NCBI GenBank assembly: GCA_019414645.1
Contig: DXLP01000053.1
Location: 1 to 5,650, forward strand
Direction: 5' to 3'
Length of the DNA: 5,650 nucleotides
Source: Collinsella sp.
GTDB taxonomy: Bacteria; Actinomycetota; Coriobacteriia; Coriobacteriales; Coriobacteriaceae
Below, piece after piece: positions 1-5,650 of this stretch. A program made the position numbers and the translations under genes. The number at the start of each line of letters is the position of its first letter. The stretch's first letter is position 1. The notes beneath the pieces are model-generated. The model had not been told where the DNA came from. It did not search any database and saw only the letters and a list, made by a program, of their open reading frames with translations.

Positions 1-3
1 GGG

Positions 4-29
4 AAGAGGCGGGGCATGCCCCGCCTCTT
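4..29. terminator. Perfect 26-bp palindrome, probable bidirectional terminator
   Basis: The 26 bases are exactly self-complementary. The arms are AAGAGGCGGGGC and GCCCCGCCTCTT around a central AT, giving a very GC-rich stem with A-runs on the left and T-runs on the right. This is the usual shape of an intrinsic terminator. The T tract on either strand is short (CTCTTA on plus), so efficiency is uncertain. No gene end is visible before it, so it most likely belongs to a gene just outside the window. Confidence 0.6.
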
Positions 30-55
30 ACACCACATCTCTGCGCGCTACCCCC

Positions 56-240
56 AATGAGGCTCAAGCGGAAAATGCATCCCGGAATTTGCGCTCAAAG
101 TGGGATGCGGTTTCCGGTTGAGGGTCTAAGGGGAAAATGCGTCCCAGAATCGACGCTTGAAATGGGATGCAGTTTCCCGATGAGGCACTCGACGGAAAAT
201 ACATCCCAGAAATGGCCTTTGAGCTGGGATAAGATTTCCG
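56..240. repeat. Tandem array of three 62-bp imperfectly palindromic repeat units
   Basis: Each unit has a 16-base left arm (type GCGGAAAATGCATCCC), an 18-base centre, a right arm (type GGGATGCAGTTTCCCG) and a 12-base linker of the form TGAGGxxCTC. Left arms start at 68, 130 and 192 and right arms at 102, 164 and 226, so the period is exactly 62. The arms of one unit are near reverse complements, and each unit could fold as a stem of about 14-16 bp. The 18-base centres are also related: they start GGAAT or AGAA and carry a CGCTTGAAAT-like end. This argues for tandem duplication of a whole unit. Because 62 is not a multiple of three and the copies drift freely, the array is non-coding. The same family recurs downstream of the surface gene. 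Function is unknown; REP/BIME-like or miniature-element DNA is the nearest description. Confidence 0.85.
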
Positions 241-257
241 TGGCATCTCGGATTCTC

Positions 258-336
258 AAAAATGAGACACGCCGTTGGCGAAAATGAGACACGTGATATC
301 GGGCATCGGATGTATCATTTGCAAAAATGAGTCCAC
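258..336. repeat. AAAATGAGACACG short direct repeats, possible IS-end remnant
   Basis: AAAAATGAGACACG at 258-271 and AAAATGAGACACG at 281-293 are near-identical direct repeats 22 bases apart. A degenerate third copy, AAAAATGAGTCCAC, lies at 323-336, a further 43 bases on. The first copy also forms a small hairpin (TCTCA at 254-258 with TGAGA at 263-267). On the minus strand the motif reads CGTGTCTCATTTT. Several copies of a short motif just inside an end is a known property of IS21-family termini, so this could be an IS remnant. No transposase gene or matching second end is in the window, so that reading is inference. The cluster fills the space between the 62-bp array and the surface gene and may overlap its promoter. 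Confidence 0.5.
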
Positions 337-352
337 TCCACTCGAATAAAGC

Positions 353-357
353 GAGGT
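353..357 (+). promoter_or_regulatory. Shine-Dalgarno site that decides the start of the surface gene
   Basis: GAGGT lies five bases before the ATG at 363, which makes that ATG the better start. The in-frame ATG at 327 is preceded by an A-run and no purine-rich site, and it would add twelve residues before the signal peptide. A TATCAT element at 313-318 could be a -10 box, but I see no convincing -35 at the right distance, so no promoter is called. Confidence 0.6.
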
Positions 358-362
358 CCCTC

Positions 363-2324
363 ATGTACGTTCCACACCCCCGTATCCGTAGGCTGTCGAA
401 AATCCCGCTTGTTGGGACGGCGGCGCTTGCTGCGTTGGTCGCCACGAGCGTCGCCTGCTTCACGGCCACGCCCCAGGTTGCCCAGGCGGCAGACGCGCCC
501 GCAATCACCGATATGACCGAGCAGGATTATCAAGCCCTGGGTCTGGGCACGAGCGAGGACATTCCGGCCGATACCGTTGGCCCCTATTCCACTGATACCC
601 CCACGACGTTTGCCACGCGCAGCGAGGTCTATATGGCAGCTAACGGTAGCCATGGCAATCGCTACACTCTGCGCGACAAGCTCGAGAACGTCGAGCGCGG
701 TGACATTGGCGGCAGCAGCAAACTCACCGATGGCTATGGAAGTGTGTGGGGCGCCGCAAAGTTCTGGCAAAACGTCAACAACTTCGATACGAACAGCGAT
801 CTCTACAAGCATAGCGACTACGGTGGCGGCACCTGGTCGTACCTAAGCAACAATGAGTCCTCAACAGTACTCGCCAACGACAACAACGGTTTCTCGGGCA
901 TTCACGCCACGAGTGTTGAGTTCTGCAGCGACGCCAGCACGGGCAAAAAGAGCCGCGTTGCCGAGCTCCGTGCCTACGGCGACAGTTCCTCCACGACGAT
1001 TGACGGCAAGTCATACGCCGGAAAGGTTGAGCTGGTCCTCTACTCGTTTAGCAACGGGCGTACGCGCACTCTCGACACACACCTGCCGGTGACGGTCAAC
1101 ACTAATATGATGTACGAAGGCCGTTTTAAGTACCTGGATGCCGGTTACCTGCAAGAGCACGACGCCGTCTTTGATGTCGAGGCGGGCGATGTCGATGGCG
1201 ACGGCGTCGACGAGCTTTTTGTCTACGCGGGCTGCTATGTCGACGAGAACGGCGTGCGCAAGGCTGTAGTCGACATGTATGACTTGGAGGGCGGCAACTG
1301 GAAGCAAAGCGTCGTCAAGATCGATGCCGGTAACGCCGCGGACTACACCACGCACAACAAGGGCGGGAACGACTCCTGGACGCAGCTTCAGTCAGCTCCT
1401 GTCGTTTCGCTAGCGGCCGGCGACCTCGATCGCGATTTTTGCGATGACCTCGCCATCGTGGTCTCGGCACCCTACGGCAAGAAGAATATTGATAAGTCGA
1501 CGCATTGCGAGCTGTTTTCGTGGGATGCATCCAAGGGTGCGCTCGTCCATGTCGATGCTCTGGGCGACGCGGGCGCAATCTCCCTCTCCGCGAACGGCAA
1601 GACCATGGTCGCTGCGAATGCGACGTTCGGCACGTTTGCCGCCTACGATGAAGAAGGAAAGAAGACGGGTGAAACCGTCACGGGCCTTATTCTTGCGGGC
1701 TATGACTGGCAACGCAGCGCTTTTGATTACGGCGCTTCTGACGGCAGCAAGGGGCTGTACGGCGCGCTGTACCGCTACGCGTATTTTGACTCGGAGTCTG
1801 GCGAGTTCAAGATTTCCGATTGCAAGGAATACAGAGACGGGCTCCTCGCCTCCTATGGGCTGATGCATGTGCCCAACAGCGCATGGAAGGATAGCGCTCA
1901 GGATAAGCGCTATCCGTGCACCTTGGCGCCTATTGCCCTTGCCACTGCCAACCTTGACGGCCTGTCCGAGCAGCTGGCGGTCGACGAGGTGCTCGTGGGC
2001 GGCGATGTGTTCCGCGACTTTGCCTGCAACACGGCACAGAGCGGGGCTCAGGGCTTGGGGTCCATGGTCGGAACCATGAGCATGAGCGGTCAGCAATACA
2101 ACAGCAGCAACAAGCATGACCACAAGGGTATAGAGCAGGTGTGGATCAGCGACGTCAAAGCGGGCAGCGTCTCGGGTTCGGACCGCTATAACGAGAGCTT
2201 TATCGCTGTGGTGGGCAAACACCGCGACGAGGACCTGCGCAAGAACGATGACTACTATTGGATGACCGCCTCGCATTTTCGCTCGACGAGAACGGAAAGG
2301 TGCGCCGCGGCGAGGAGCAGGTGA
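363..2324 (+). CDS. N-terminal fragment: signal peptide and FG-GAP/VCBS-like propeller region
   Basis: This is the part that can be translated as written, 653 residues. Residues 1-42 form a Sec signal peptide: positive RIRR, a hydrophobic stretch around LVGTAALAALVATSV, and a cleavage site after AQA. Calcium-binding-type acidic loops of FG-GAP/VCBS repeats are visible. The clearest is DVDGDGVDE at 276-284, followed by DLDRDFCDD at 354-362 and a weaker NLDG loop at 530. Such repeats build beta-propellers like those of integrin alpha chains and many bacterial surface proteins. After the T run the reading goes off frame, and the last 15 or so residues (from about RSTRTERCAAA) are junk before a TGA at 2322. 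The true product continues in the -1 frame, where a further loop, DVDNDS, appears at restored residues 675-680. Confidence 0.7.
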   Translation: MYVPHPRIRRLSKIPLVGTAALAALVATSVACFTATPQVAQAADAPAITDMTEQDYQALGLGTSEDIPADTVGPYSTDTPTTFATRSEVYMAANGSHGNRYTLRDKLENVERGDIGGSSKLTDGYGSVWGAAKFWQNVNNFDTNSDLYKHSDYGGGTWSYLSNNESSTVLANDNNGFSGIHATSVEFCSDASTGKKSRVAELRAYGDSSSTTIDGKSYAGKVELVLYSFSNGRTRTLDTHLPVTVNTNMMYEGRFKYLDAGYLQEHDAVFDVEAGDVDGDGVDELFVYAGCYVDENGVRKAVVDMYDLEGGNWKQSVVKIDAGNAADYTTHNKGGNDSWTQLQSAPVVSLAAGDLDRDFCDDLAIVVSAPYGKKNIDKSTHCELFSWDASKGALVHVDALGDAGAISLSANGKTMVAANATFGTFAAYDEEGKKTGETVTGLILAGYDWQRSAFDYGASDGSKGLYGALYRYAYFDSESGEFKISDCKEYRDGLLASYGLMHVPNSAWKDSAQDKRYPCTLAPIALATANLDGLSEQLAVDEVLVGGDVFRDFACNTAQSGAQGLGSMVGTMSMSGQQYNSSNKHDHKGIEQVWISDVKAGSVSGSDRYNESFIAVVGKHRDEDLRKNDDYYWMTASHFRSTRTERCAAARSR

Positions 2325-2950
2325 TTAGCGAGAGCAACCGTCGCGGCACTACCTACGGCACATTTATCTCGCTCGCGCTGCCCGATGTCGACAACGACAG
2401 CGTCAAGATCACGTACAAGGACCGCTACAAGGTCTATACCAACCCGCGCGTGCTTGCCGTGCTGCAGGATGCGCCCTATGTTGAGGATCTGGAGCAGGCA
2501 TACGGCTATCTGGTGTTGGGCGGCACGTCATACGGAGAGGAAAAGGGCACGGGGACATCCCAGGGCTATACCATTGGCGCCGAGTTGGGCGTTGCCGTCG
2601 AGGTGCAGACCGGTCCGCCCCTGGTCGCGATGAATGCTTCAGTCGATTTTGCCGCCGAGGGATGCTATGACTACCGGAGCGAGCGCACGGTCAGCGCAAG
2701 CGTAAGCTATGAGTCGCATGCCGGCGAGGGTGACAAGGCCGTGCTCTACACGATTCCGATGGTCTATTACGAGTATGAGATCGAAAATGAGGAAACTGGT
2801 GGCAAGGGCGTGATGGCGGCGCCCGTGTCGCTCGGCGCGCAGACCTCGGTCGTTAATGTCGAGGCCTATGACCGCATTGCCAAACAGCACAATATGACGC
2901 CGCTCAGCTACTTTTTGACCAACCGGTCGGGAGAACCCGGAACCTATTAA
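2279..2950 (+). pseudogene. Middle fragment of the surface protein, out of frame with the start
   Basis: From 2279 the gene continues in the next frame with SLDENGKVRRGEE, which joins smoothly to the upstream WMTASHF. A TTG at 2258 opens this frame but is only an artefact of the frameshift: no ribosome site precedes it and it overlaps the upstream frame. The fragment contains a last VCBS-like loop (LPDVDNDSVKITY) and then a region rich in Gly, Ser and Tyr with alternating hydrophobic residues (restored residues about 714-802, from YLVLGGTSYG to YYEYEI). That pattern suggests long beta-strands; I do not recognise the family. It ends at a TAA after SGEPGTY, in the middle of what otherwise reads as continuous protein. 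Confidence 0.7.
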
Positions 2951-4450
2951 ACGACGCTCAACGGCGAGACTCCCGTTGGGGATTCCTTTGGCCTGGGCAA
3001 GCCTGGCGTAACGCGCGCCTACACGCACGATGGGTTTAACGGCGCCGCCGCGCAGTCGGGGGCGAGCATTGAGCAGACCATCGAAGTCGAGGAGGGCAAG
3101 GAGCAGGAGCTCGAGCTCGGCTTGACGCTGAACGGCAGCGTTGTCATGGGCGCGAAGCTCGCAAAGCACGAGTTGTTTGGCGGCCTGTGCTTTGGTGCCA
3201 ACGCCGGCTTTACTACGGGTAACTCCTCGAGTGAATCGACCGAATACGGCGGCACCGTCGACAACCTGCCCGAGGCCGCGCAGGGCAAGTACGGTTTTGT
3301 GTGGCGTCTGGGCGTCAACGCGGTGGATGTCGACAAGTTCGAGGCAGACTCGGGCGACAAGCTCGGCACCAAGGACACCGACCAGTTCTGGATCGTGGGC
3401 TATGACGTTAAGGACGTCGAGATGCCCGACGCGCCGGCCGTGACGGGCTTTACGGCAAACGCCGTCGATTCGACCAGCGTTACGTTTAGCTGGGACGATG
3501 TACTCGCAAACAAGAGTGGCTTTAGCTACGGCGTGGGCATGCTGCAGAGCAATGCGGCGGATGCGGTCGTCAATAGCTGGAAGATTGCCGACAACACGCA
3601 GACCTCGCTCAAGTGGGATGGGCTGCAGCCCAATACGGAGTATCGATTCGCCATCGCCGCCGTTAAGAATGGATCCACGACCGAAACAGGTATTCGCTCG
3701 GCAATCATCACGGTCAAGACCATGCCCGATGGCATGACGATGACCGTGAGCGGACCTGCGGCGGATGCTGCGGAGGGGCCGGATCTTGGATACGACTCTT
3801 CGGTTGAGCGCACGGCGGGAAGCCACCTGACGCTCTCGGCGATTGGCCATGTGAAGCAACTCGGTGCCGACGATAGCGAAACAGGGCTGGCACCGACCTA
3901 TATGTGGTACCGCAAGGGCCGCGGCGAGACAGAGTTTAAGCTCGTGGGTGCCGATGGCAACCTCGCGGCTGGAACGGCCTCAAAGCTCGAGATTGACCTG
4001 ACCGCAGACGATGACGGTGCGCAGTATTACTGCCACGTGGGATACAACGACGTGGGCCTCGACACCGGCACGACGCTCGTGAATATCGAGGCCGAGGAGA
4101 CGGCGCCCACAACGGTGAACGCCACCCCGATCCGCACGCGCCGCCTGTTCTCACAGGCAAGTGCGGGCGCCAAGAAGTTCCTGGACCATACGCTGGTAAA
4201 CACCGCCGGCCCAACCGATTCCGAAGGCTCAAAGGACCCCGAGACTCCTGAGACCCCGACGAACCCGGACAAGCCCAAGTCCGACAACGGAGCTAAGACC
4301 GACACCAAGGTCAAGACTACGACCACAGCGAAGAACCTCGCAAACACCGGCGACCAAACATTCGCCCTAGTCGCCACCGCAGCAGCAGCGGGAGCAACGC
4401 TCGTAGTGATAGCCCTCATCATGCTGATCAAGCGCCGCAAGACCCACTAG
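2951..4450 (+). pseudogene. C-terminal fragment: beta-rich part, FN3, Ig-like, LANTG wall anchor
   Basis: The frame is open directly after the TAA, starting TTLNGETPVGDSFG, so this is the rest of the same gene and not a new one. A TTG at 3122 and an ATG at 3146 are possible internal starts, but neither has a signal peptide, so a restarted product would stay in the cytoplasm. Domains: a second beta-rich stretch (restored 902-985); an FN3 domain (1023-1120) with the DAPAVTGF opening, a core W and the L-NTEYRFAIAAV motif; then an Ig-like domain with YMWY (W1182) and DDGAQYYCHV (C1224). The first Ig cysteine is replaced (LTLSAIGHV), so the usual disulfide is absent. A Pro/Thr-rich spacer leads to LANTG, a hydrophobic helix and KRRKTH. 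LAXTG motifs are typical of class E sortase substrates in high-GC Gram-positives. Confidence 0.8.
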
Positions 4451-4477
4451 TAGCCAGTCGAACATATCGACAACCCA

Positions 4478-4520
4478 AAAACCCGGGTAGCCAAAAAACA
4501 GGCCACCCGGGTTTTCTGTT
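4478..4520 (+). terminator. Rho-independent terminator of the surface gene
   Basis: A 15-base stem pairs AAAACCCGGGTAGCC (4478-4492) with GGCCACCCGGGTTTT (4501-4515), with a single A/C mismatch and the loop AAAAAACA. It is followed by CTGTT. It begins 27 bases after the TAG stop, so it fits as the intrinsic terminator of the plus-strand surface gene. Its A-rich left flank could also serve the opposite strand. Confidence 0.9.
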
Positions 4521-4537
4521 GAGTGGAGACTCCGCAA

Positions 4538-4679
4538 GCGGAAACTGCATCCCACAATTAGCGCCCGGAACGGAATACATCCCGGAATCCAGCTGAATAG
4601 TGGGACACACTTTCCCAATCGGGTCCCAAGCGGAAACTGCATCCCATTCCAGACAAGAATTCCGGGACACACTTTCCGC
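4538..4679. repeat. Second array of the 62-bp palindromic repeat family
   Basis: Left arms GCGGAAACTGCATCCC lie at 4538-4553 and 4630-4645, with a shorter one (ACGGAATACATCCC) at 4570-4583. Right arms of the type GGGACACACTTTCC lie at 4602-4616 and 4664-4679. The last two units keep the 62-bp period of the upstream array (arm ends at 4583 and 4645, right arms at 4602 and 4664) and the 18-base centre. The first unit is incomplete: only 30 bases separate its left arm from the next one, as if its right arm was lost by recombination. Right arms here end in CACACTTTCC where the upstream array has TGCAGTTTCC, so the two arrays are diverged relatives. No gene fits this stretch. Confidence 0.85.
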
Positions 4680-4686
4680 AAACAAA

Positions 4687-4709
4687 GAAGGCCACATAAC
4701 GTGGCCTTC
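4687..4709 (-). terminator. Hairpin terminator, better placed for minus-strand transcripts
   Basis: GAAGGCCAC (4687-4695) and GTGGCCTTC (4701-4709) form a perfect 9-bp stem with the loop ATAAC. Read on the minus strand, the stem is followed by TTTGTTTG, a usable U-rich tract. On the plus strand it is followed by AACTTATATAT, which is poorer. It lies about 205 bases beyond the stop of the minus-strand sulfatase gene, probably as a second, back-up terminator. Confidence 0.6.
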
Positions 4710-4763
4710 AACTTATATATGTTCGGCGATACACCCAAGACAAGCCACGCTCCAACAACAGGG

Positions 4764-4894
4764 CGTCTGTCCGGGCGGAGGTATGTAAGGTTCATCGCGA
4801 GTTCCGCACGCAAAGGAGGCCACTTAATGTAGCCTCCGTCTTGCGCAGGACTGTCCGAGCAGGGAACCTTACATTCCGCGCCGCCGGGCAGACG
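4764..4894. other. 131-nt region bounded by a long imperfect inverted repeat
   Basis: The ends are CGTCTG (4764-4769) and CAGACG (4889-4894). The inner part has ATGTAAGGTTC (4783-4793) against GAACCTTACAT (4864-4874). Between them CCGGGCGG (4771-4778) pairs with CCGCCGGG-type sequence (4881-4888) across a small bulge. Together the arms can form a helix of about 27 pairs with bulges, closing a region that holds a further hairpin at 4809-4845. It could be a structured non-coding RNA, a composite terminator, or a miniature inverted-repeat element. I see no clear target-site duplication, which counts against a recent insertion. No ORF of coding quality lies inside. Confidence 0.55.
4809..4845 (-). 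terminator. Hairpin, probable first terminator of the sulfatase gene
   Basis: GGAGGCCAC (4815-4823) pairs with GTAGCCTCC (4829-4837) with one C/A mismatch and the loop TTAAT. An outer CGCAA/TTGCG (4809-4813 with 4841-4845) extends it across a 2-base bulge. Read on the minus strand, the core stem ends CCTCCTTTGCG, giving a short U tract. It is about 70 bases beyond the sulfatase stop codon. It resembles the hairpin at 4687-4709 in stem, loop and flank (both begin CAAAGRAGGCCAC), so the two appear to be duplicates. Confidence 0.5.
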
Positions 4895-4913
4895 AACCAG
4901 TTAAGACGCGCCG

Positions 4914-5650
4914 TTACTTGATCTTGGTCGTGCCCGGCGCCAGGTTGGGGTCGGTCTCGTTGGCCTCGGTCTGGAAGTGCTTGGTGTAGACGTTCTTGCC
5001 GTCGCGGAACATCTCGTAGTACTGCATCTTGGCGTAATCCTCGCGCGCCTTGGTGGCGGCTGCCGCGGCGGCGTCGTCACCGGTGACGTTGGAGGAGAGC
5101 GCCCAGCGCAGGCTGGCGTCCTCGTAGCCCACCGAGTTGATGGCGGGCAGCGACTCGCGCAGCGTCATGTGCGCCTTCTGATAGTCGGAAAGCGGGGCAC
5201 CGATCAGCTGCATCAGCTGGGTGGACAGGTAGTTGGTGGACAGGTCGTCGACCTCGCTCGTCTGGTCGCAGCCGGCAACGTCGTAGTTGGCCCAGATGAT
5301 GTAGTCGGTCTGCCACAGACGTTCCTGGTGCGTGGCATCGTCCTCGCCGGTAAACCACTTGTCGTTGAACTTGGACGGGAAGAACGGCTGGTGGTCGCCC
5401 CAGAACACCACGACTACCTTACGGTCGAGCTTGCTCAGGGCGTTGAGGAAGTAGCGAAGCGCCTGGTCGGACTGCTCGATGCACGAGACATACTCGTCGA
5501 CATCGGAGAGCGTGCCGTCCTCGACGGTCTTGGTGTCCAGGTCGGTCGTGTCGATGTTCAGGTGCATCTGCTTGTCGACCGGCAGCAGGCCCGTGTCGTA
5601 GCCCGAGTGGTTCTGCATGGTCACGTCGAAGATAAACTGCGGATCGGCGT
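4914..5650 (-). CDS. LTA synthase-like membrane sulfatase (phosphoglycerol transferase family), C-terminal part
   Basis: The gene runs off the window. What is seen is the last 244 or so residues, ending ...APGTTKIK with a TAA stop (4914-4916). The GTG at 5622-5624 is not the start, because the frame stays open upstream (ADPQFIFDVTMQNHSGYD). The family (alkaline-phosphatase/sulfatase fold, as in LtaS) uses a metal-bound catalytic threonine to move glycerol-phosphate from phosphatidylglycerol onto lipoteichoic acid or related glycans outside the membrane. Visible support: the VTMQNHSGYD motif with the substrate-side His; FWGDHQPFF (Asp and His at fragment residues 85-86), matching the metal-binding GDH of LtaS; and the NYLSTQLMQLIGAPLS and ESLPAIN segments typical of the end of this domain. 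The catalytic Thr and the N-terminal membrane helices would lie outside. The Ala-rich insert (AAAAAATKARED) and charged tail look lineage-specific. The exact polymer made is not determinable. Confidence 0.85.
   Translation of the reverse strand, partial: ADPQFIFDVTMQNHSGYDTGLLPVDKQMHLNIDTTDLDTKTVEDGTLSDVDEYVSCIEQSDQALRYFLNALSKLDRKVVVVFWGDHQPFFPSKFNDKWFTGEDDATHQERLWQTDYIIWANYDVAGCDQTSEVDDLSTNYLSTQLMQLIGAPLSDYQKAHMTLRESLPAINSVGYEDASLRWALSSNVTGDDAAAAAATKAREDYAKMQYYEMFRDGKNVYTKHFQTEANETDPNLAPGTTKIK

Larger units (their letters stand above)
363..4450 (+). pseudogene. Cell-wall-anchored multidomain surface protein, broken by a frameshift and a stop
   Basis: This is one long surface-protein gene in three collinear pieces. 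Restoring one base at the T run 2276-2279 and reading through TAA 2948-2950 gives 1362 codons with no other stop, ending in TAG TAG. Order in the restored protein: signal peptide (residues 1-42), FG-GAP/VCBS-type acidic repeats (about 230-690), an unrecognised beta-rich region (about 700-1000), FN3 (1023-1120), Ig-like domain (about 1122-1244), Pro/Thr/Lys-rich stalk, LANTG (1326-1330), hydrophobic segment (about 1333-1356) and a KRRK tail. This is the plan of a sortase-anchored adhesin or ligand-binding protein; the ligand cannot be read from sequence. As written, only a secreted, unanchored N-terminal part (653 residues) would be made. The remaining pieces have no signal peptide. The frame is otherwise well kept, so the lesions are recent, or are sequencing or assembly errors. 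Confidence 0.85.

Noticed and set aside
56..240. CRISPR-like array
   Set aside because: The repeats are diverged palindromic arms and the 18-base 'spacers' are related to each other; there are no cas genes. It is a tandem repeat, not CRISPR.
57..287. Small plus-strand ORF with repeated HPGI/FP-type peptides, and antisense ORFs across it
   Set aside because: They read through the 62-bp repeats, whose period is not a multiple of three. There is no ribosome site and no coding constraint.
327..362. Upstream ATG at 327 as the start of the surface gene
   Set aside because: No Shine-Dalgarno site precedes it; the ATG at 363 has GAGGT at the right distance and starts directly at a normal signal peptide.
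2258..2330. Programmed -1 ribosomal frameshifting at the T run
   Set aside because: The site reads CAT TTT C, not a standard X-XXY-YYZ slippery heptamer, and I saw no obvious stimulatory structure. A second lesion downstream makes programmed decoding less likely.
1410..3859. Long minus-strand ORFs (1410-2276 and 2639-3859) antisense to the surface gene
   Set aside because: They are shadows of a high-GC coding strand. Domains, signal peptide and wall anchor are all on the plus strand, and the ORFs show no recognisable protein features.
3122..4450. Separate downstream gene starting at TTG 3122
   Set aside because: The frame is open back to the TAA at 2948 with protein-like sequence, and a wall-anchored protein would need a signal peptide that is absent here.
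4777..4789. GGAGG followed by ATG TAA as a minimal start-stop ORF
   Set aside because: The spacing is only one base and the reading ends at once; the bases are explained by the inverted repeat.
4367..4813. Minus-strand ORF over the convergent intergenic region
   Set aside because: It crosses a terminator, the repeat array and two hairpins, and its peptide is the translation of the repeats.

Overview
The window looks like chromosomal DNA of a high-GC Gram-positive gut bacterium. Collinsella or another Coriobacteriia member is the most likely source, although nothing in the window fixes the genus. The clues are the GC-rich third codon positions, a cell-wall-anchored surface protein with an LAXTG-type (LANTG) sorting signal, a lipoteichoic-acid-synthase-like sulfatase, and dispersed short palindromic intergenic repeats.

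Layout: (1) Positions 1-30 hold a perfect 26-bp palindrome, probably the terminator of a gene outside the window. (2) Positions 56-240 hold three tandem, imperfectly palindromic units with an exact 62-bp period. A separate cluster of AAAATGAGACACG-type repeats follows (258-336). (3) Positions 363-4450 (+) are one long gene for a secreted, wall-anchored, multidomain surface protein. It has a signal peptide, an FG-GAP/VCBS-type region, a beta-rich region I do not recognise, an FN3 domain, an Ig-like domain, a Pro/Thr-rich stalk and an LANTG sorting signal. As written it is broken twice: a 1-base loss in a T run at 2276-2279, and an in-frame TAA at 2948-2950. Adding one base and reading through that TAA gives one continuous frame of 1362 codons. 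(4) Positions 4451-4913 are a convergent intergenic region. It holds a strong terminator for the surface gene, a second 62-bp-period repeat array, and two related hairpins that suit termination of the minus-strand gene. The second hairpin sits inside a 131-nt region bounded by a long inverted repeat. (5) From 4914 to the window edge (-) lies the C-terminal part of an LtaS-family phosphoglycerol transferase-like enzyme.

Both genes concern the cell envelope, but they converge on each other, so they are not an operon. The points most worth following up are the doubly broken adhesin-like gene (real decay, on/off variation, or sequence error), the 62-bp repeat family on both sides of it, and the long inverted repeat at 4764-4894. 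I see no tRNA, rRNA, CRISPR array or intact transposase gene.
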